DNA of 64,000 bases from Dyadobacter psychrophilus (GTDB lineage: Bacteria; Bacteroidota; Bacteroidia; Cytophagales; Spirosomataceae). The position numbers and the translations under genes were made by a program. The notes beneath the pieces were generated by a model. That model was not told the origin of the DNA and did no database searches. It saw only the letters and a list, made by a program, of their open reading frames with translations. The DNA lies in the NCBI RefSeq assembly GCF_900167945.1, contig NZ_FUZA01000001.1:434001-498000 (forward strand), written 5' to 3'. Below are positions 51,741 to 60,811 of the stretch, one piece after another (within the stretch, counting starts at the first letter, position 1; the number at the start of each line of letters is the position of its first letter).

Positions 51741-52766
51741 ATGAAATACATTTTTGGGATCCTGTTTCTTATTATTATCGTCTGGATTTGTTCAAAGTTT
51801 GTCGGTTGCTCGTTTAAAAAGGGAGTTTTCAAGCCAGGATTTCTTACGCCAAGCGGCTATCATGTCAGGGATCACAGAGTATATTATTATGGCGGCTTAA
51901 TGAACGCCTATATTACCGAGCTAGCTGGTGTCGACGCTTCGGCATTTGAAATCGTGCCACTGGAAAAAGACATTTTGGATCAGATAAGCCAATCTGACTA
52001 TGCAAGGGATAAGCATCACGTCTATTGGAGAGGTCTGATGATCACAGGTGCCGACCCTGCTTCTTTCAAAGCTTTGGGCATGGAAAGAAGCAGGGATAAG
52101 CATCATTTGTATTTCAAAACAGGGGCGTTTTCAGATGACCCTGAACACTATAGGCATTTGATTGGCGATTTGTATATTGACACAAATTACATCTATTGGG
52201 AAACAGAAATAATTTCCAATGAGCCTCACAATCTTAAATTTAAGGTTGCCGCTGATTCCAGCTCTATGACCTATTTAGCGGATAGCAAGGGCGTTTTTGC
52301 AAGTAATGGCATGCGCATGGACAGCGTCGACGCGTCGACATTCAAGCCCCTACCCGGCCAATATTCTGCGGATAAAAATTATGTATATGTGTTTGATGTA
52401 TATGAGCTTAAGATTGTAGATGGCGCTGATCCTACCACTTTCAAATTGCTGAGTGGCCAATATGCAATTGATAAAAAGCAAGCATATTGGCATTATAGTG
52501 CAATCCCGGATTCTAACCCTAATACTTTTAGGAAACTAAATAGCCTATATGCCAAAGACAGCGAACAAGCATATTACAAAGAGAAACCAATTTTGGGTTC
52601 TGATCCGCAAACGTTTGCTATTTTTCGCGATGAATTGAGCTGCTCTTATGACAAGCGCCATGTGTATTCGGGAAGCAAAATCATTCCGAATACAAGCCCA
52701 GCAGATATCCCGAAGGGTAAAAGATGCAAGTTTTGTGATGAGGAAAGAATTGTATTCGATGAATGA
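51741..52766 (+). CDS. DKNYY repeat protein, membrane-anchored
   Basis: Protein of 341 residues with an N-terminal membrane helix (YIFGILFLIIIVWICSKFVGC); a lipoprotein cleavage before the Cys is possible. The rest is made of DKNYY-type repeats: DHRVYYYGGLM, YARDKHHVYWRGLMITGADPASFKALG, SADKNYVYVFDVYELKIVDGADPTTFKLLS and AIDKKQAYWHYSAIPDSNPNTF. The family is common on bacterial surfaces and its function is unknown. It overlaps the next gene by 4 nt (ATGA), indicating co-translation with a truncated haemoglobin. Confidence 0.88.
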   Translation: MKYIFGILFLIIIVWICSKFVGCSFKKGVFKPGFLTPSGYHVRDHRVYYYGGLMNAYITELAGVDASAFEIVPLEKDILDQISQSDYARDKHHVYWRGLMITGADPASFKALGMERSRDKHHLYFKTGAFSDDPEHYRHLIGDLYIDTNYIYWETEIISNEPHNLKFKVAADSSSMTYLADSKGVFASNGMRMDSVDASTFKPLPGQYSADKNYVYVFDVYELKIVDGADPTTFKLLSGQYAIDKKQAYWHYSAIPDSNPNTFRKLNSLYAKDSEQAYYKEKPILGSDPQTFAIFRDELSCSYDKRHVYSGSKIIPNTSPADIPKGKRCKFCDEERIVFDE

Positions 52767-53275
52767 AAAAGGATCAAATTGAAGAAATTACATTAGTCAC
52801 TATGGAACAAAAAGCAATTCCTACATTATACGAATGGGCTGGTGGAATGCCGGTTTTTGAGAAATTGACGGAGCTTTTTTATAGAAAAGTCCTGACAGAT
52901 CCGCTTTTGGAGCCGGTTTTCAAACATATGTCAACCGAGCACCAGCTGCATGTTGCGCATTTTATCGCGGAGGTTTTTGGCGGGCCTGAAATGTACAGCA
53001 AGCAGGAAGGAAGCCATTTCAAAATGATCCAAAAACATCTATCCAAGCACCTGACCGAAGCACACAGAAAACGCTGGGTTTCACTTCTCCTCGAAACTTC
53101 CGACGAAATGAATCTCCCCGACGATCCCGAATTCCGTTCTGCATTTGTCGCTTACATTGAATGGGGCACGCGCATCGCAGTGCTCAATTCCAATGTCGAC
53201 GACCTAACTATGAACCCCGAAGAACCAATGCCCAAATGGGGCTGGGGAGTTCCGGGAGGGCCTTTTATAACTTAG
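52763..53275 (+). CDS. Group II truncated haemoglobin
   Basis: Protein of 170 residues with the trHbO layout: EWAGGMPVFEKLTELFYRKVLTDPLLEPVFKHMS, HVAHFIAEVFGGPEMYSKQEGSHFKMIQKHLSKHLTEAHRKRWVSLLLET, and a C-terminal PKWGWGVPGGP typical of this subgroup. The proximal His is expected in HFKMIQKHLSKH. Such proteins bind O2, NO or sulfide and may detoxify or deliver oxygen. The first ATG overlaps the DKNYY gene; an internal ATG at 52802 would remove 13 non-conserved residues. It converges with the esterase-fusion gene, overlapping it by 11 nt. Confidence 0.9.
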   Translation: MKKDQIEEITLVTMEQKAIPTLYEWAGGMPVFEKLTELFYRKVLTDPLLEPVFKHMSTEHQLHVAHFIAEVFGGPEMYSKQEGSHFKMIQKHLSKHLTEAHRKRWVSLLLETSDEMNLPDDPEFRSAFVAYIEWGTRIAVLNSNVDDLTMNPEEPMPKWGWGVPGGPFIT

Positions 53276-55022
53276 GTGCGTCCGGTTTGTTGGGCATATC
53301 CCAGCCATTAGCTCCTTTCACATTCAATTTCCGACGGTAAATCTTTTCATTGGCGGTGACGTACATTGTATCGAGATCTTTGCCGCCGAATGCCATGTTA
53401 GACGCCGCGCCATTTGGGGTTGGCAGGATGGCATTGACACGACCGGTTTGATCCAAAACCTGGATTCCTGAACGTGTTGCTACATATATGCGACCATCAC
53501 GGTCACAAGCGATGCCATCGGCCCAGGCGTTTTCTTCACTGTCGCGGACATGCAGCCAGCCGAATTTCTGTTTGTGGCTCAATGTTCCGTCCGGCTGAAT
53601 CTGATAGGCCCAAATCCAATGTGAAGCTGATTCGGTTGCATATAATAAAGTTTGGTCGGCAGATAATGCAACGCCATTTGCAAATAGCAAGCCCTTATCT
53701 GCGACAACTTTTTCACCATTTGGCCTGATCAGATAAATTGTGCTGGGCTTTTCCCGGCCATCCGGCGCGGTAACATACACATTGCCGTTATGCGCAACGG
53801 TCAGGTCATTTCCTGCAATGTCTTTTGCAATCTCCTGCTTGGTATTTTTAGCATCGTACCGAACAATGGACAAGCTTTTCTTCGCCACCTCGTAACGATT
53901 TCCTTCTTTGTCAAACTCTGCGCCGCTGGCATTTTGTGAGTCTTCATTAATGGTCACAACCTTTCCATCCAGCCCGATTTTGTATGTTTTGGAATTAGGA
54001 ATATCCTGAAAGAAAATCTCACCGGACTGATTTGCGGCGATGCCTTCGGTAAACTTATAACCTTCGGAAACCAGTTCCCATTCCTGGCCGGGAATCAGTA
54101 TAGCGTCCAACATTTGATTTTGGGAAGTGCCTGCTTTAACCGGTTTAGGCCAGTCTTTCCATAGATAACGCATGGCCTCCGGGAATAATGCTGTGCCTTG
54201 TTTGCCATTGTGGCCGCCTTCGCCCCATTGATGTTTAACCTCATAACCTGCGAACGTTAAAGCGCGAAGCATGGTTTGGTTTGCCATCCACCAGTCACCC
54301 GCGTAAATGTTCAGATCGTTTGCCCCGTCCTGCAAAAAGATCCGGATCGGTTTCGGTTCATATTTTCTGACCAATGTGTGATACCGGTCGGCACCACGGA
54401 GCCCTACATACGTTCCGATTGCGCTGTAAACCCTGGTAAACGCATCTGGTCGCTCCCAAGCCGCCGTGAATGCGCAAACCGCTCCGCTGCTTGATCCGCC
54501 TATCGCCCTGTCGTTCCCGTTTTTTGACAAACGGATCTGGCGTCCGTCGCTGGCCTTTTGCTTTTCAACCTCTGGTAAAATTTCTTCCAGGATAAAGCGG
54601 GCATAAGCGTCACCTAAACCATCGTACTCGAAACTTCTGTTAAACCGATCGTTAGCCTCACTGGCATTGGCCGCTTTCACCTTCCCGTGCATCACAAAAA
54701 CACCGATTGTAACAGGCATTTCACCCTTATGAATGAGATTATCAAATACAACCGGCGCCTTCCACTGCACCCCGTCCTGATTGATATAAACACAAGCCGG
54801 TTTGTCTGCTTTATACTGGGCAGGAATATAAACCCAGTATTCCCGCCAGGTTCCGGGAAAAACCTTGGACTGATCAAAAGTGAATTTCAAAACCTCACCC
54901 TTTGGAACGCCAGCCTGCTCCTCTGAGGCCGGATCTTCGGGATAGTTTTCGGTGGGCGCTTGTGCGTGAAGCGTTTTAATTGAGATACAAAAAACAAAAA
55001 TAAGCGTGCGTAAAAAGTGCAT
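53265..55022 (-). CDS. Secreted esterase fused to SMP-30/gluconolactonase beta-propeller
   Basis: Protein of 585 residues with a signal peptide (TLIFVFCISIKTLHAQ). The N-terminal half (about 30-290) is an enterochelin-esterase-like hydrolase: REYWVYIPAQYKADKPACVYINQDG, the nucleophile elbow AIGGSSSGAVCAF, the Asp region IFLQDGANDLN and the His region WGEGGHNGKQG. The C-terminal half (about 310-585) is an SMP-30 propeller: WELVSEGYKFTEGIAANQSGEIFFQD, NAWADGIACDRDGRIYVATRSGIQVLD. Both domains appear complete. It could hydrolyse a lactone or a carbohydrate ester; the substrate is unknown. Confidence 0.87.
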   Translation of the reverse strand: MHFLRTLIFVFCISIKTLHAQAPTENYPEDPASEEQAGVPKGEVLKFTFDQSKVFPGTWREYWVYIPAQYKADKPACVYINQDGVQWKAPVVFDNLIHKGEMPVTIGVFVMHGKVKAANASEANDRFNRSFEYDGLGDAYARFILEEILPEVEKQKASDGRQIRLSKNGNDRAIGGSSSGAVCAFTAAWERPDAFTRVYSAIGTYVGLRGADRYHTLVRKYEPKPIRIFLQDGANDLNIYAGDWWMANQTMLRALTFAGYEVKHQWGEGGHNGKQGTALFPEAMRYLWKDWPKPVKAGTSQNQMLDAILIPGQEWELVSEGYKFTEGIAANQSGEIFFQDIPNSKTYKIGLDGKVVTINEDSQNASGAEFDKEGNRYEVAKKSLSIVRYDAKNTKQEIAKDIAGNDLTVAHNGNVYVTAPDGREKPSTIYLIRPNGEKVVADKGLLFANGVALSADQTLLYATESASHWIWAYQIQPDGTLSHKQKFGWLHVRDSEENAWADGIACDRDGRIYVATRSGIQVLDQTGRVNAILPTPNGAASNMAFGGKDLDTMYVTANEKIYRRKLNVKGANGWDMPNKPDAPKL

Positions 55023-55072
55023 TTTAGATTCAGGTTAAGGTAAAAATCAATGTCAATTGTAACTTTCAAATC

Positions 55073-56263
55073 CTATAAATAGCTTAGCCACCATTTTTTA
55101 TTTCGCTCGCGGTAATTACCAAACCACTTGCAGGGAAAGTAAAGCGCCAGGACAATTGTAATCCAGATCACATACACCATGCCCAGGCTATACCCGAAGT
55201 CCGTAGGGCGAAATTTAAAGAAGAGCTCGGGCGCTGTGGCTTGTTGCCAAGTGTAACCCGACGACAGCACAGCGATCATTGTCAGAATGTGAATAAGATA
55301 GAAATGCAGCATAAAGTAGAAGAACGGCACTTTTCCATAGACCGTAAAAAAACGCGTCAGGCCTGTATTGAGATGCTCGGTTACTGCAAGTAAAATCAGA
55401 ATGGGTCCAAGGGTCATCAGCGTAAAAATCAGCGATGGCGGATATTTGGATGCATTCATGAAGGAAAAGAATGTTCTTAACCCTTCAGATTGCACAGTCC
55501 AGGGAGCCTGATCACCGTAATAATTAATAAAACGCAGGACCAGGAACAGCACAATGGCCGCAACACCCGATTGCAAAAGCAGCCTCCGGCGCTTCTGTTC
55601 AGGAAAAGCCCGGTTATAAATCACCCCAAGCCCGTATCCAGACATCATAATGCCTGCCCAAGGCAATATAACATAGAGAAATGCAATGTTACCACCATCG
55701 CCTCTTGGCACAAAACGGCCTGCGCCTGTCAGGAAAATGCCAAGGAAAATGTCGAGCCCGGAACCCGGTGCAGGCTTTAAAAGATCGAAAAGATTATGAC
55801 CGAAAATTAGTATCAACCCGGAAATCAAAATCACTTTGGGAGAGAAAAAACGTACAAACAAGCCTAGAACGAGCATGCTGGTTCCTAATGCCCAAAGCAC
55901 GGCAAGGAAAATGGTCTTGAATGTAACATCAAACGAAAAGGCAAATGTCATGAAAGTGAGTTCCACACAAATAAGCCATAAGCCACGTTTTAAAAGGAAA
56001 GCGGAAGTTTCGGCGGTTGTCTTATTTTGGCCGGATAAATAGGCAGAAATCCCGGAAAGGAGCATGAAAGACGGCGCGCAAAAATGCGTGACCCATCTCG
56101 TAAAAAACAATGCTGCGGTGGTTGTGCGGGGATCCAGCGGATCGGCGGAGAATGCGGTGATGTGAAAATAATCCCGGGTATGGTCCAACGCCATAATGAC
56201 CATAATGAGCCCGCGGATCGTATCAATGGACTTTATACGCAAGGAGATTCCGTTCGTTGACAT
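55073..56263 (-). CDS. DUF1624/heparan-alpha-glucosaminide N-acetyltransferase-like membrane protein
   Basis: Integral membrane protein of 396 residues with about 10 helices. The N-terminal signature RIKSIDTIRGLIMVIMALDHTRDYFH (R-x-x-D-x-x-RG and DHTRD) is that of the DUF1624/HGSNAT-related acyltransferase family. TRWVTHFCAPSFMLLSGISAYL and PWAGIMMSGYGLGVIYNRAF are further conserved parts. Such proteins transfer acetyl groups across the membrane to sugars; the acceptor is unknown. The gene is minus strand, 50 nt upstream of the esterase/propeller gene, so the two may be co-transcribed. Confidence 0.87.
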   Translation of the reverse strand: MSTNGISLRIKSIDTIRGLIMVIMALDHTRDYFHITAFSADPLDPRTTTAALFFTRWVTHFCAPSFMLLSGISAYLSGQNKTTAETSAFLLKRGLWLICVELTFMTFAFSFDVTFKTIFLAVLWALGTSMLVLGLFVRFFSPKVILISGLILIFGHNLFDLLKPAPGSGLDIFLGIFLTGAGRFVPRGDGGNIAFLYVILPWAGIMMSGYGLGVIYNRAFPEQKRRRLLLQSGVAAIVLFLVLRFINYYGDQAPWTVQSEGLRTFFSFMNASKYPPSLIFTLMTLGPILILLAVTEHLNTGLTRFFTVYGKVPFFYFMLHFYLIHILTMIAVLSSGYTWQQATAPELFFKFRPTDFGYSLGMVYVIWITIVLALYFPCKWFGNYRERNKKWWLSYL

Positions 56264-56364
56264 ACAACCAATGTTTCCGATAAGAGTGATTAATTCACTA
56301 AGAAGTTCCGGAAAGTGCTGGTTTACTGCTTTATAACATTCGGAATCGCCTTGCTAAGCGCATT

Positions 56365-57264
56365 TTACAAAAGAGCGGCCCCGAAAACCCCTGCGCTGTC
56401 GCCCAGCTTAGGTTTGAGGATCGGAGTTGTCACAACGCCTTTGTTGAAAATGTATTTTTTTATCTTTTCAAAACCTGCCGTGTAAAGTAACTCAACGTTG
56501 CCTACGCCGCCGCCGATCACGATCAGACCCGGATCCAGCACATTGATCAATGTAGAAATGGCGCGGCCGTAGAATTCAAGCAAACGTTCAATGGTTGCTT
56601 TGGCAAATTCGTCCTTCCCTTCGTGATATCTTTCCAAAATCACCTTCATCGTCAGCTTTTCACCGCTAACCTGCTCGTAAAAGCGTTCCAGAGCAGGCCC
56701 GGAAATAACCTGCTCCACGCAGCCGGCTTTACCGCAATAGCAAGGTTCACCATTCTCTTCCAGAATGTTATGGCCCCATTCGCCGCCAATTCCATGATGT
56801 CCGGCAACAATTTTATTGTTAACCACCAATCCACCGCCTACGCCCGTGCCCATGATCACACCGAAAACGACCTCTGCTTTTGGGTAATCTTTCCCGGCAC
56901 CGATCAATGCTTCCGCCAATGCAAAGCAATTGGCATCATTGGCAAGCTGAACCGGAATTCCCAGTATTTTTTCAAGATCTGCCTTCAATGGCATTCCGTT
57001 CAGGCAGATCGTGTTGGAATTTTTCATCAACTGAGAATCTGGCTCCAAAACACCTGGCGTGGCAAATCCGATTTTAGTTGGCTGCTCTCCTACTTGCTCA
57101 GACACCTGATCGATCAGCCTTTTGATCTGCGACAATATATGTTCGTAACCTTTGGCCGATTCAGTCGGAAGCCGCATGCGGACAACCACTTCCAGGTTCC
57201 GGTCCGGATCCAGAACGGCACATTCTATCTTTGTTCCTCCTAAGTCTATTCCCCAGAGTTTCAT
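56365..57264 (-). CDS. ROK-family sugar kinase
   Basis: Protein of 299 residues from the ATG at 57264 (an upstream in-frame ATG at 57285 adds seven residues). The phosphate motif is WGIDLGGTKIECAVLD, followed by VFGVIMGTGVGGGLVVN and the zinc-binding motif HHGIGGEWGHN with CYCGKAGCVEQ, which define ROK kinases. IVIGGGVGNVELL is the adenosine motif. The catalytic Asp is in LANDANCFALAEA. It likely phosphorylates glucose or fructose-type hexoses. A sugar MFS permease gene lies 88 nt upstream on the same strand, suggesting a hexose uptake unit. Confidence 0.92.
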   Translation of the reverse strand: MKLWGIDLGGTKIECAVLDPDRNLEVVVRMRLPTESAKGYEHILSQIKRLIDQVSEQVGEQPTKIGFATPGVLEPDSQLMKNSNTICLNGMPLKADLEKILGIPVQLANDANCFALAEALIGAGKDYPKAEVVFGVIMGTGVGGGLVVNNKIVAGHHGIGGEWGHNILEENGEPCYCGKAGCVEQVISGPALERFYEQVSGEKLTMKVILERYHEGKDEFAKATIERLLEFYGRAISTLINVLDPGLIVIGGGVGNVELLYTAGFEKIKKYIFNKGVVTTPILKPKLGDSAGVFGAALL

Positions 57265-57352
57265 AATTGTAAGGCTGTCGGCCATCGGCTTCCAGCAGTC
57301 ATTTATATTTAATAATTGATTTAATACATTAACAGTCAGCCCGCAAAGGGCA

Positions 57353-58597
57353 TTAAAGCACTTTATAAAATTTGTAACCGAACAGGAAGATCACTAAATA
57401 GCAAATGATCGGCAGATAGTAAGCATGCGCCACGTCAGATTCTGCAACGGCCCCCATTGCGAACGGGAAAAATGCGCCGCCGACGACACCCATTGAAATA
57501 AAGGAAGAAGCCTGCTGCGTATGTTTTCCCAGATTTTTAAGTCCCAAACTAAAAATTGTCGGGAACATAATGCTGAAAAAGAAGTTGAGCATCAACAATG
57601 CAATGAATGAGGGCCAGCCCCAGCTTTGCGCAATGATCAGACACATGACAATGTTGCATGCAGCGAAAATAGCCAGCAAGGAATGCGGTGCGATGAAACG
57701 CATCAAGAAGGTCCCAACAAATCGCCCCGTAAGCATCAGCACAAAGAACAGGATCATATAATTACCAGCGACTGCATCCGTGAAACCCATTTTCTCGTGG
57801 CCATAATTGATAAAAAACGCCCACGTTCCTGCTTGTGCTGCCACATTGAAAAATTGTGCAATAACCGACCATTTAAAATGTCTGTGCTGGAAAAGTCCGC
57901 GTTCCGGATGTGTATCTACATTTGCCGCAGCCGGATCAGCAGCAACGTGCGGATCAGTAAGCGCTGGCACTTTTACGAAAGAAAATAGAATGGCGATCGT
58001 GGCAATGACGCTTCCGATCACGATATATAATGTTTTTACAGAAGTAAGGTCCGTGCTTCCTTCAACATTGTTTCTCAACAAAAAATAAGAACCAACAGCC
58101 GGTCCGATGATCGTGCCTAATGCGTTGAATGCCTGTGCAAAATTGATCCGCATATCGCTTGTACGCTGGTCGCCGAGGGACGCCACGAAAGGGTGCGCAA
58201 CGGTTTCCAGTGTTGAAATCCCGCATCCGAGGATAAACAATGCGCCACCGAAGTAAGGAAAGGAAGCTGCCGCTGCGGCTGGGACAAAAAGGAAAGAGCC
58301 GAGTGCAAAAAGTGACAATCCGAAAAGTACGCCGTTTTTATATCCAAAGCGCTTCATAAAAAGCCCCGCAGGAATCCCCATCACGCCATAAGCGCCGAAA
58401 ATCGCAAATTGTACGAATGCTGATTGTGTTTTGGTAAGACTTAAAACGTGTTGAAAATGTTTGTTCAGAACGTCTCCCATCGTGATCGCAATACCCCAGA
58501 ACATGAAGAGCGACGTAACAAAAATGAGGGTTATTAGATATCTGTTTTCAGTGAATCGGGCTTTTGTGGGCTCCACAGTTGAGGAATAGTTGCTCAT
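57353..58597 (-). CDS. Sugar MFS transporter (FucP/GluP type)
   Basis: Protein of 414 residues with 12 predicted helices. The early FVTSLFMFWGIAITMGDVLNKHFQHVLSLTKTQSAFVQFAIFGAYGVMGIPAGLFMKRFGYKNGVL is characteristic of the FHS/fucose-permease subfamily, and ISTLETVAHPFVASLGDQRTSDMRINFAQAFNALGTIIGP marks helix 4-5. The end FGYKFYKVL is typical. It imports hexoses by proton symport. With the ROK kinase gene downstream it makes an uptake and phosphorylation pair. Confidence 0.92.
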   Translation of the reverse strand: MSNYSSTVEPTKARFTENRYLITLIFVTSLFMFWGIAITMGDVLNKHFQHVLSLTKTQSAFVQFAIFGAYGVMGIPAGLFMKRFGYKNGVLFGLSLFALGSFLFVPAAAAASFPYFGGALFILGCGISTLETVAHPFVASLGDQRTSDMRINFAQAFNALGTIIGPAVGSYFLLRNNVEGSTDLTSVKTLYIVIGSVIATIAILFSFVKVPALTDPHVAADPAAANVDTHPERGLFQHRHFKWSVIAQFFNVAAQAGTWAFFINYGHEKMGFTDAVAGNYMILFFVLMLTGRFVGTFLMRFIAPHSLLAIFAACNIVMCLIIAQSWGWPSFIALLMLNFFFSIMFPTIFSLGLKNLGKHTQQASSFISMGVVGGAFFPFAMGAVAESDVAHAYYLPIICYLVIFLFGYKFYKVL

Positions 58598-58662
58598 CTA
58601 GCTGAATAGTAAAATTTAATGTTAGGTAGATTCTATTTTTTCGAAATGTAAATTAGAGAAAT

Positions 58663-59496
58663 TTAATTGGAAGGATTTGGCTTTCTACTGAAATAGTTGT
58701 TCATAAAAAGCAGCTGATATTGTATCGCATTGGTCCAGTAAGGCCAGTTATGGGCACCCGGGCGCACGAGATAGTCGTGTGGAATATTCCTGTAAATGAG
58801 CTGCTCATGCAACTTTTGATTCACCCCATAGAAGAAGTCATCTACCCCGCAATCGATCATGATTGACAGCGAATTTGGCGTAAGTAAATGCAGCATATTG
58901 ATTACAGTATTTTTCTCCCATCTTTCCGGCTGCTCGGCATATGTTCCCAATTTTTTTGCCATGTCCCAATTGTTTGGAAAAGGACGGATATCCACGCCTC
59001 CGCTCATGCTTCCAGCGGCCCCAAAAACATCCTGATGTTTCAATGCAAGATAAAGTGCACCATGTCCACCCATGCTCAAACCCGTGATTGCCCGCCCCGT
59101 GCGGTCCCTAATGGTTTTGTATTTTGAATCAATAAAGAAAACCAGTTCTTTGGAAACATAAGTCTCAAACTGCGATTGCGGATCCACAGGACTATCCCAA
59201 TACCAGCTTCCATAACCGCCATCGGGGCACACAATGATCATATTATAAGTATCCGCTGCCTTTTCAAAACCTTTGGCCTTTGAGACCCAGTCTGCATAAT
59301 TTCCGCTATAACCGTGCAGCAGATAAACAACGGGAAATGTTTTTCCGGAATCGTACTGGGATGGTGTTACCACCACCGTTTTAAGATTTTTTTTCATTAT
59401 GGCACTGTATACTTGAATGGTGTCCACAGTGGCTGCCGAAACAAAGCGGCAGATAAAAGCGCAAATCAAAAAAATAAGCAGGGTCTTTCTTTTCAT
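58663..59496 (-). CDS. Secreted alpha/beta-hydrolase esterase (paralogue)
   Basis: Protein of 277 residues with an N-terminal signal (TLLIFLICAFICRFVSAATV). The esterase-D-like fold has FPVVYLLHGYSGNYADW, the nucleophile elbow AITGLSMGGHG, the Asp region IMIDCGVDDFF and the His near the end, RPGAHNWPYW. The conserved SPVDPQSQFETYVSKELVFFIDSKYKT resembles S-formylglutathione-hydrolase and antigen-85-type esterases. It is similar to the gene at 33971. It may be co-transcribed with the sugar MFS gene 65 nt downstream; the substrate is probably an acyl ester. Confidence 0.87.
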   Translation of the reverse strand: MKRKTLLIFLICAFICRFVSAATVDTIQVYSAIMKKNLKTVVVTPSQYDSGKTFPVVYLLHGYSGNYADWVSKAKGFEKAADTYNMIIVCPDGGYGSWYWDSPVDPQSQFETYVSKELVFFIDSKYKTIRDRTGRAITGLSMGGHGALYLALKHQDVFGAAGSMSGGVDIRPFPNNWDMAKKLGTYAEQPERWEKNTVINMLHLLTPNSLSIMIDCGVDDFFYGVNQKLHEQLIYRNIPHDYLVRPGAHNWPYWTNAIQYQLLFMNNYFSRKPNPSN

Positions 59497-59665
59497 AAAC
59501 TTTTGAGAAAATTTTCTACAACTTCATGCTATAACCAATGTCTGATATTCAAATATTGTAGAATTCGGGGAATAATAACGCCTTATTTCGGGTCAAGATG
59601 TCTTGGCACTCTAATTGATACAAGTTTCTATATCACAAATAACTCTAACTCAAAAAATTAAGACA

Positions 59666-59830
59666 ATGGGAAATCTTCTTTATACAATAGCTGTGATTTT
59701 GGTCATTATTTGGCTGATCGGCTATTTTGGCTTTGCCAGCTTTGGAATGGGTAACATCATTCACATTCTTTTGGTGATTGCAGTTGTTGCAATAATTCTC
59801 CGTTTGATTCGTGGCGACAGGGTTGTGTAA
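59666..59830 (+). CDS. Small lmo0937-type membrane protein
   Basis: Protein of 54 residues with two membrane helices, starting at the ATG at 59666. Helix 1 is LLYTIAVILVIIWLIGYFGF, then the turn AFGMG-like ASFGMGNIIH, then helix 2 HILLVIAVVAIILRLIRG. This layout is typical of the lmo0937/DUF5670 family of short hydrophobic proteins, often stress-induced and of unknown role. A frame extending to 59615 adds residues with no support. A terminator lies 20 nt downstream. Confidence 0.85.
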   Translation: MGNLLYTIAVILVIIWLIGYFGFASFGMGNIIHILLVIAVVAIILRLIRGDRVV

Positions 59831-59849
59831 GGAAAACACCTAATAAATG

Positions 59850-59892
59850 AAAAGGCCCGGAATGGATGTTTCTGACATTATTCCGGGCTTTT
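59850..59892. terminator. Bidirectional terminator hairpin
   Basis: AAAAGGCCCGGAAT (59850-59863) pairs with ATTCCGGGCTTTT (59880-59892) with one bulged G. T/A tracts flank both sides, so it can serve the small membrane protein (plus) and the GDSL esterase (minus). Confidence 0.75.
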
Positions 59893-59925
59893 ATTTGTTT
59901 CACCTTTTCTAAAAACCACGAATCT

Positions 59926-60612
59926 TTACAGCAGGTCTTTAATGCGGACCCAGACATTCTCGGCCAGGATTTTGTGTCCTTCCTCCGTCGGGTGAATGCC
60001 GTCGGGCAGGTTCAGCTTGCTTTCACCGCCGACGCCTTCGAGCAAGAATGGAATGAGTGTGAGATTATTGGCTTTGGCTATTTCAGCATAAACAGCTTTA
60101 AATTCCGACGCATATTTTTGCCCCATATTGGGCGGAATCTGCATGCCGGCCAGCACCAGTTTAGCATCCGGATACTTCGCATGAACCTTGTCCAGAATGG
60201 CTTGCAGATTTTTCTTTGTTTCAGAAACCGGAATGCCCCTCAAACCATCATTACCACCCAATTCCAGCACAAAAACGTCCAAAGGTTGCTTCAACAGCCA
60301 ATCGATCCGGCTGTTTCCGCCAGATGTTGTTTCCCCGCTCACCCCTGCATTGATTACTTTGTAATTCAAACCCAAAGAATCGATGCGCTTTTGGATTAAA
60401 CCTGCAAAACCTTTCGACGGATCATCCAGCCCGTAAGCGGCAGTAAGGCTGTTTCCAAAAAAAACGATCGTTTTCCTGGTGCTCGCCGGGCTTTTTGAAA
60501 CGGTTGTCACCGAGTCGGCTTGCCCGGCAGCTTCTTTTTTTTCACTGTTACACGAGGTCAAAGCCGCCATGAAAAGCAGCAATTTGGCCATTAAAACAAA
60601 GCGGTTCATCAT
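59926..60612 (-). CDS. GDSL-family arylesterase/lysophospholipase (TesA-like lipoprotein)
   Basis: Protein of 228 residues with a lipoprotein signal (AKLLLFMAALTSCNSEKK), so it is probably membrane-anchored. The GDSL blocks are IVFFGNSLTAAYGL (block I Ser), GVSGETTSGG (block II Gly), ELGGNDGLRG (block III Asn) and LPDGIHPTEEGH (block V Asp-x-x-His). Homologues of TesA hydrolyse thioesters, lysophospholipids or aryl esters. The gene is divergent from an YbbA/YbbP-like ABC pair, the same neighbourhood as tesA-ybbA-ybbP in Escherichia coli. Confidence 0.89.
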   Translation of the reverse strand: MMNRFVLMAKLLLFMAALTSCNSEKKEAAGQADSVTTVSKSPASTRKTIVFFGNSLTAAYGLDDPSKGFAGLIQKRIDSLGLNYKVINAGVSGETTSGGNSRIDWLLKQPLDVFVLELGGNDGLRGIPVSETKKNLQAILDKVHAKYPDAKLVLAGMQIPPNMGQKYASEFKAVYAEIAKANNLTLIPFLLEGVGGESKLNLPDGIHPTEEGHKILAENVWVRIKDLL

Positions 60613-60694
60613 AAATCGTTACTGGACAATGTATTATTAGGCAATTATCTTAAAACCATTTTTGGCCTGGACGCTGCAACAAAGCCACTCATTT

Positions 60695-60716
60695 AGTTTT
60701 AAACGCCGTTTAAACT
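60695..60716. promoter_or_regulatory. Imperfect palindrome in the TesA-like/YbbA-like divergent region
   Basis: AGTTTTAAAC (60695-60704) and GTTTAAACT (60708-60716) are inverted copies except for one extra T. The element lies 83 nt upstream of the minus-strand GDSL gene and 96 nt upstream of the ABC ATPase start. It is a candidate operator, but AT-rich palindromes are easy to find by chance. Confidence 0.3.
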
Positions 60717-60811
60717 ATATTTATATGCAACCTAAATCCAAAATAACCAAATTGGAGTAAATCAAGTTGCGTGGTTCAGCACCACGAAAAACATAAAATT
60801 AAAAACAATTG

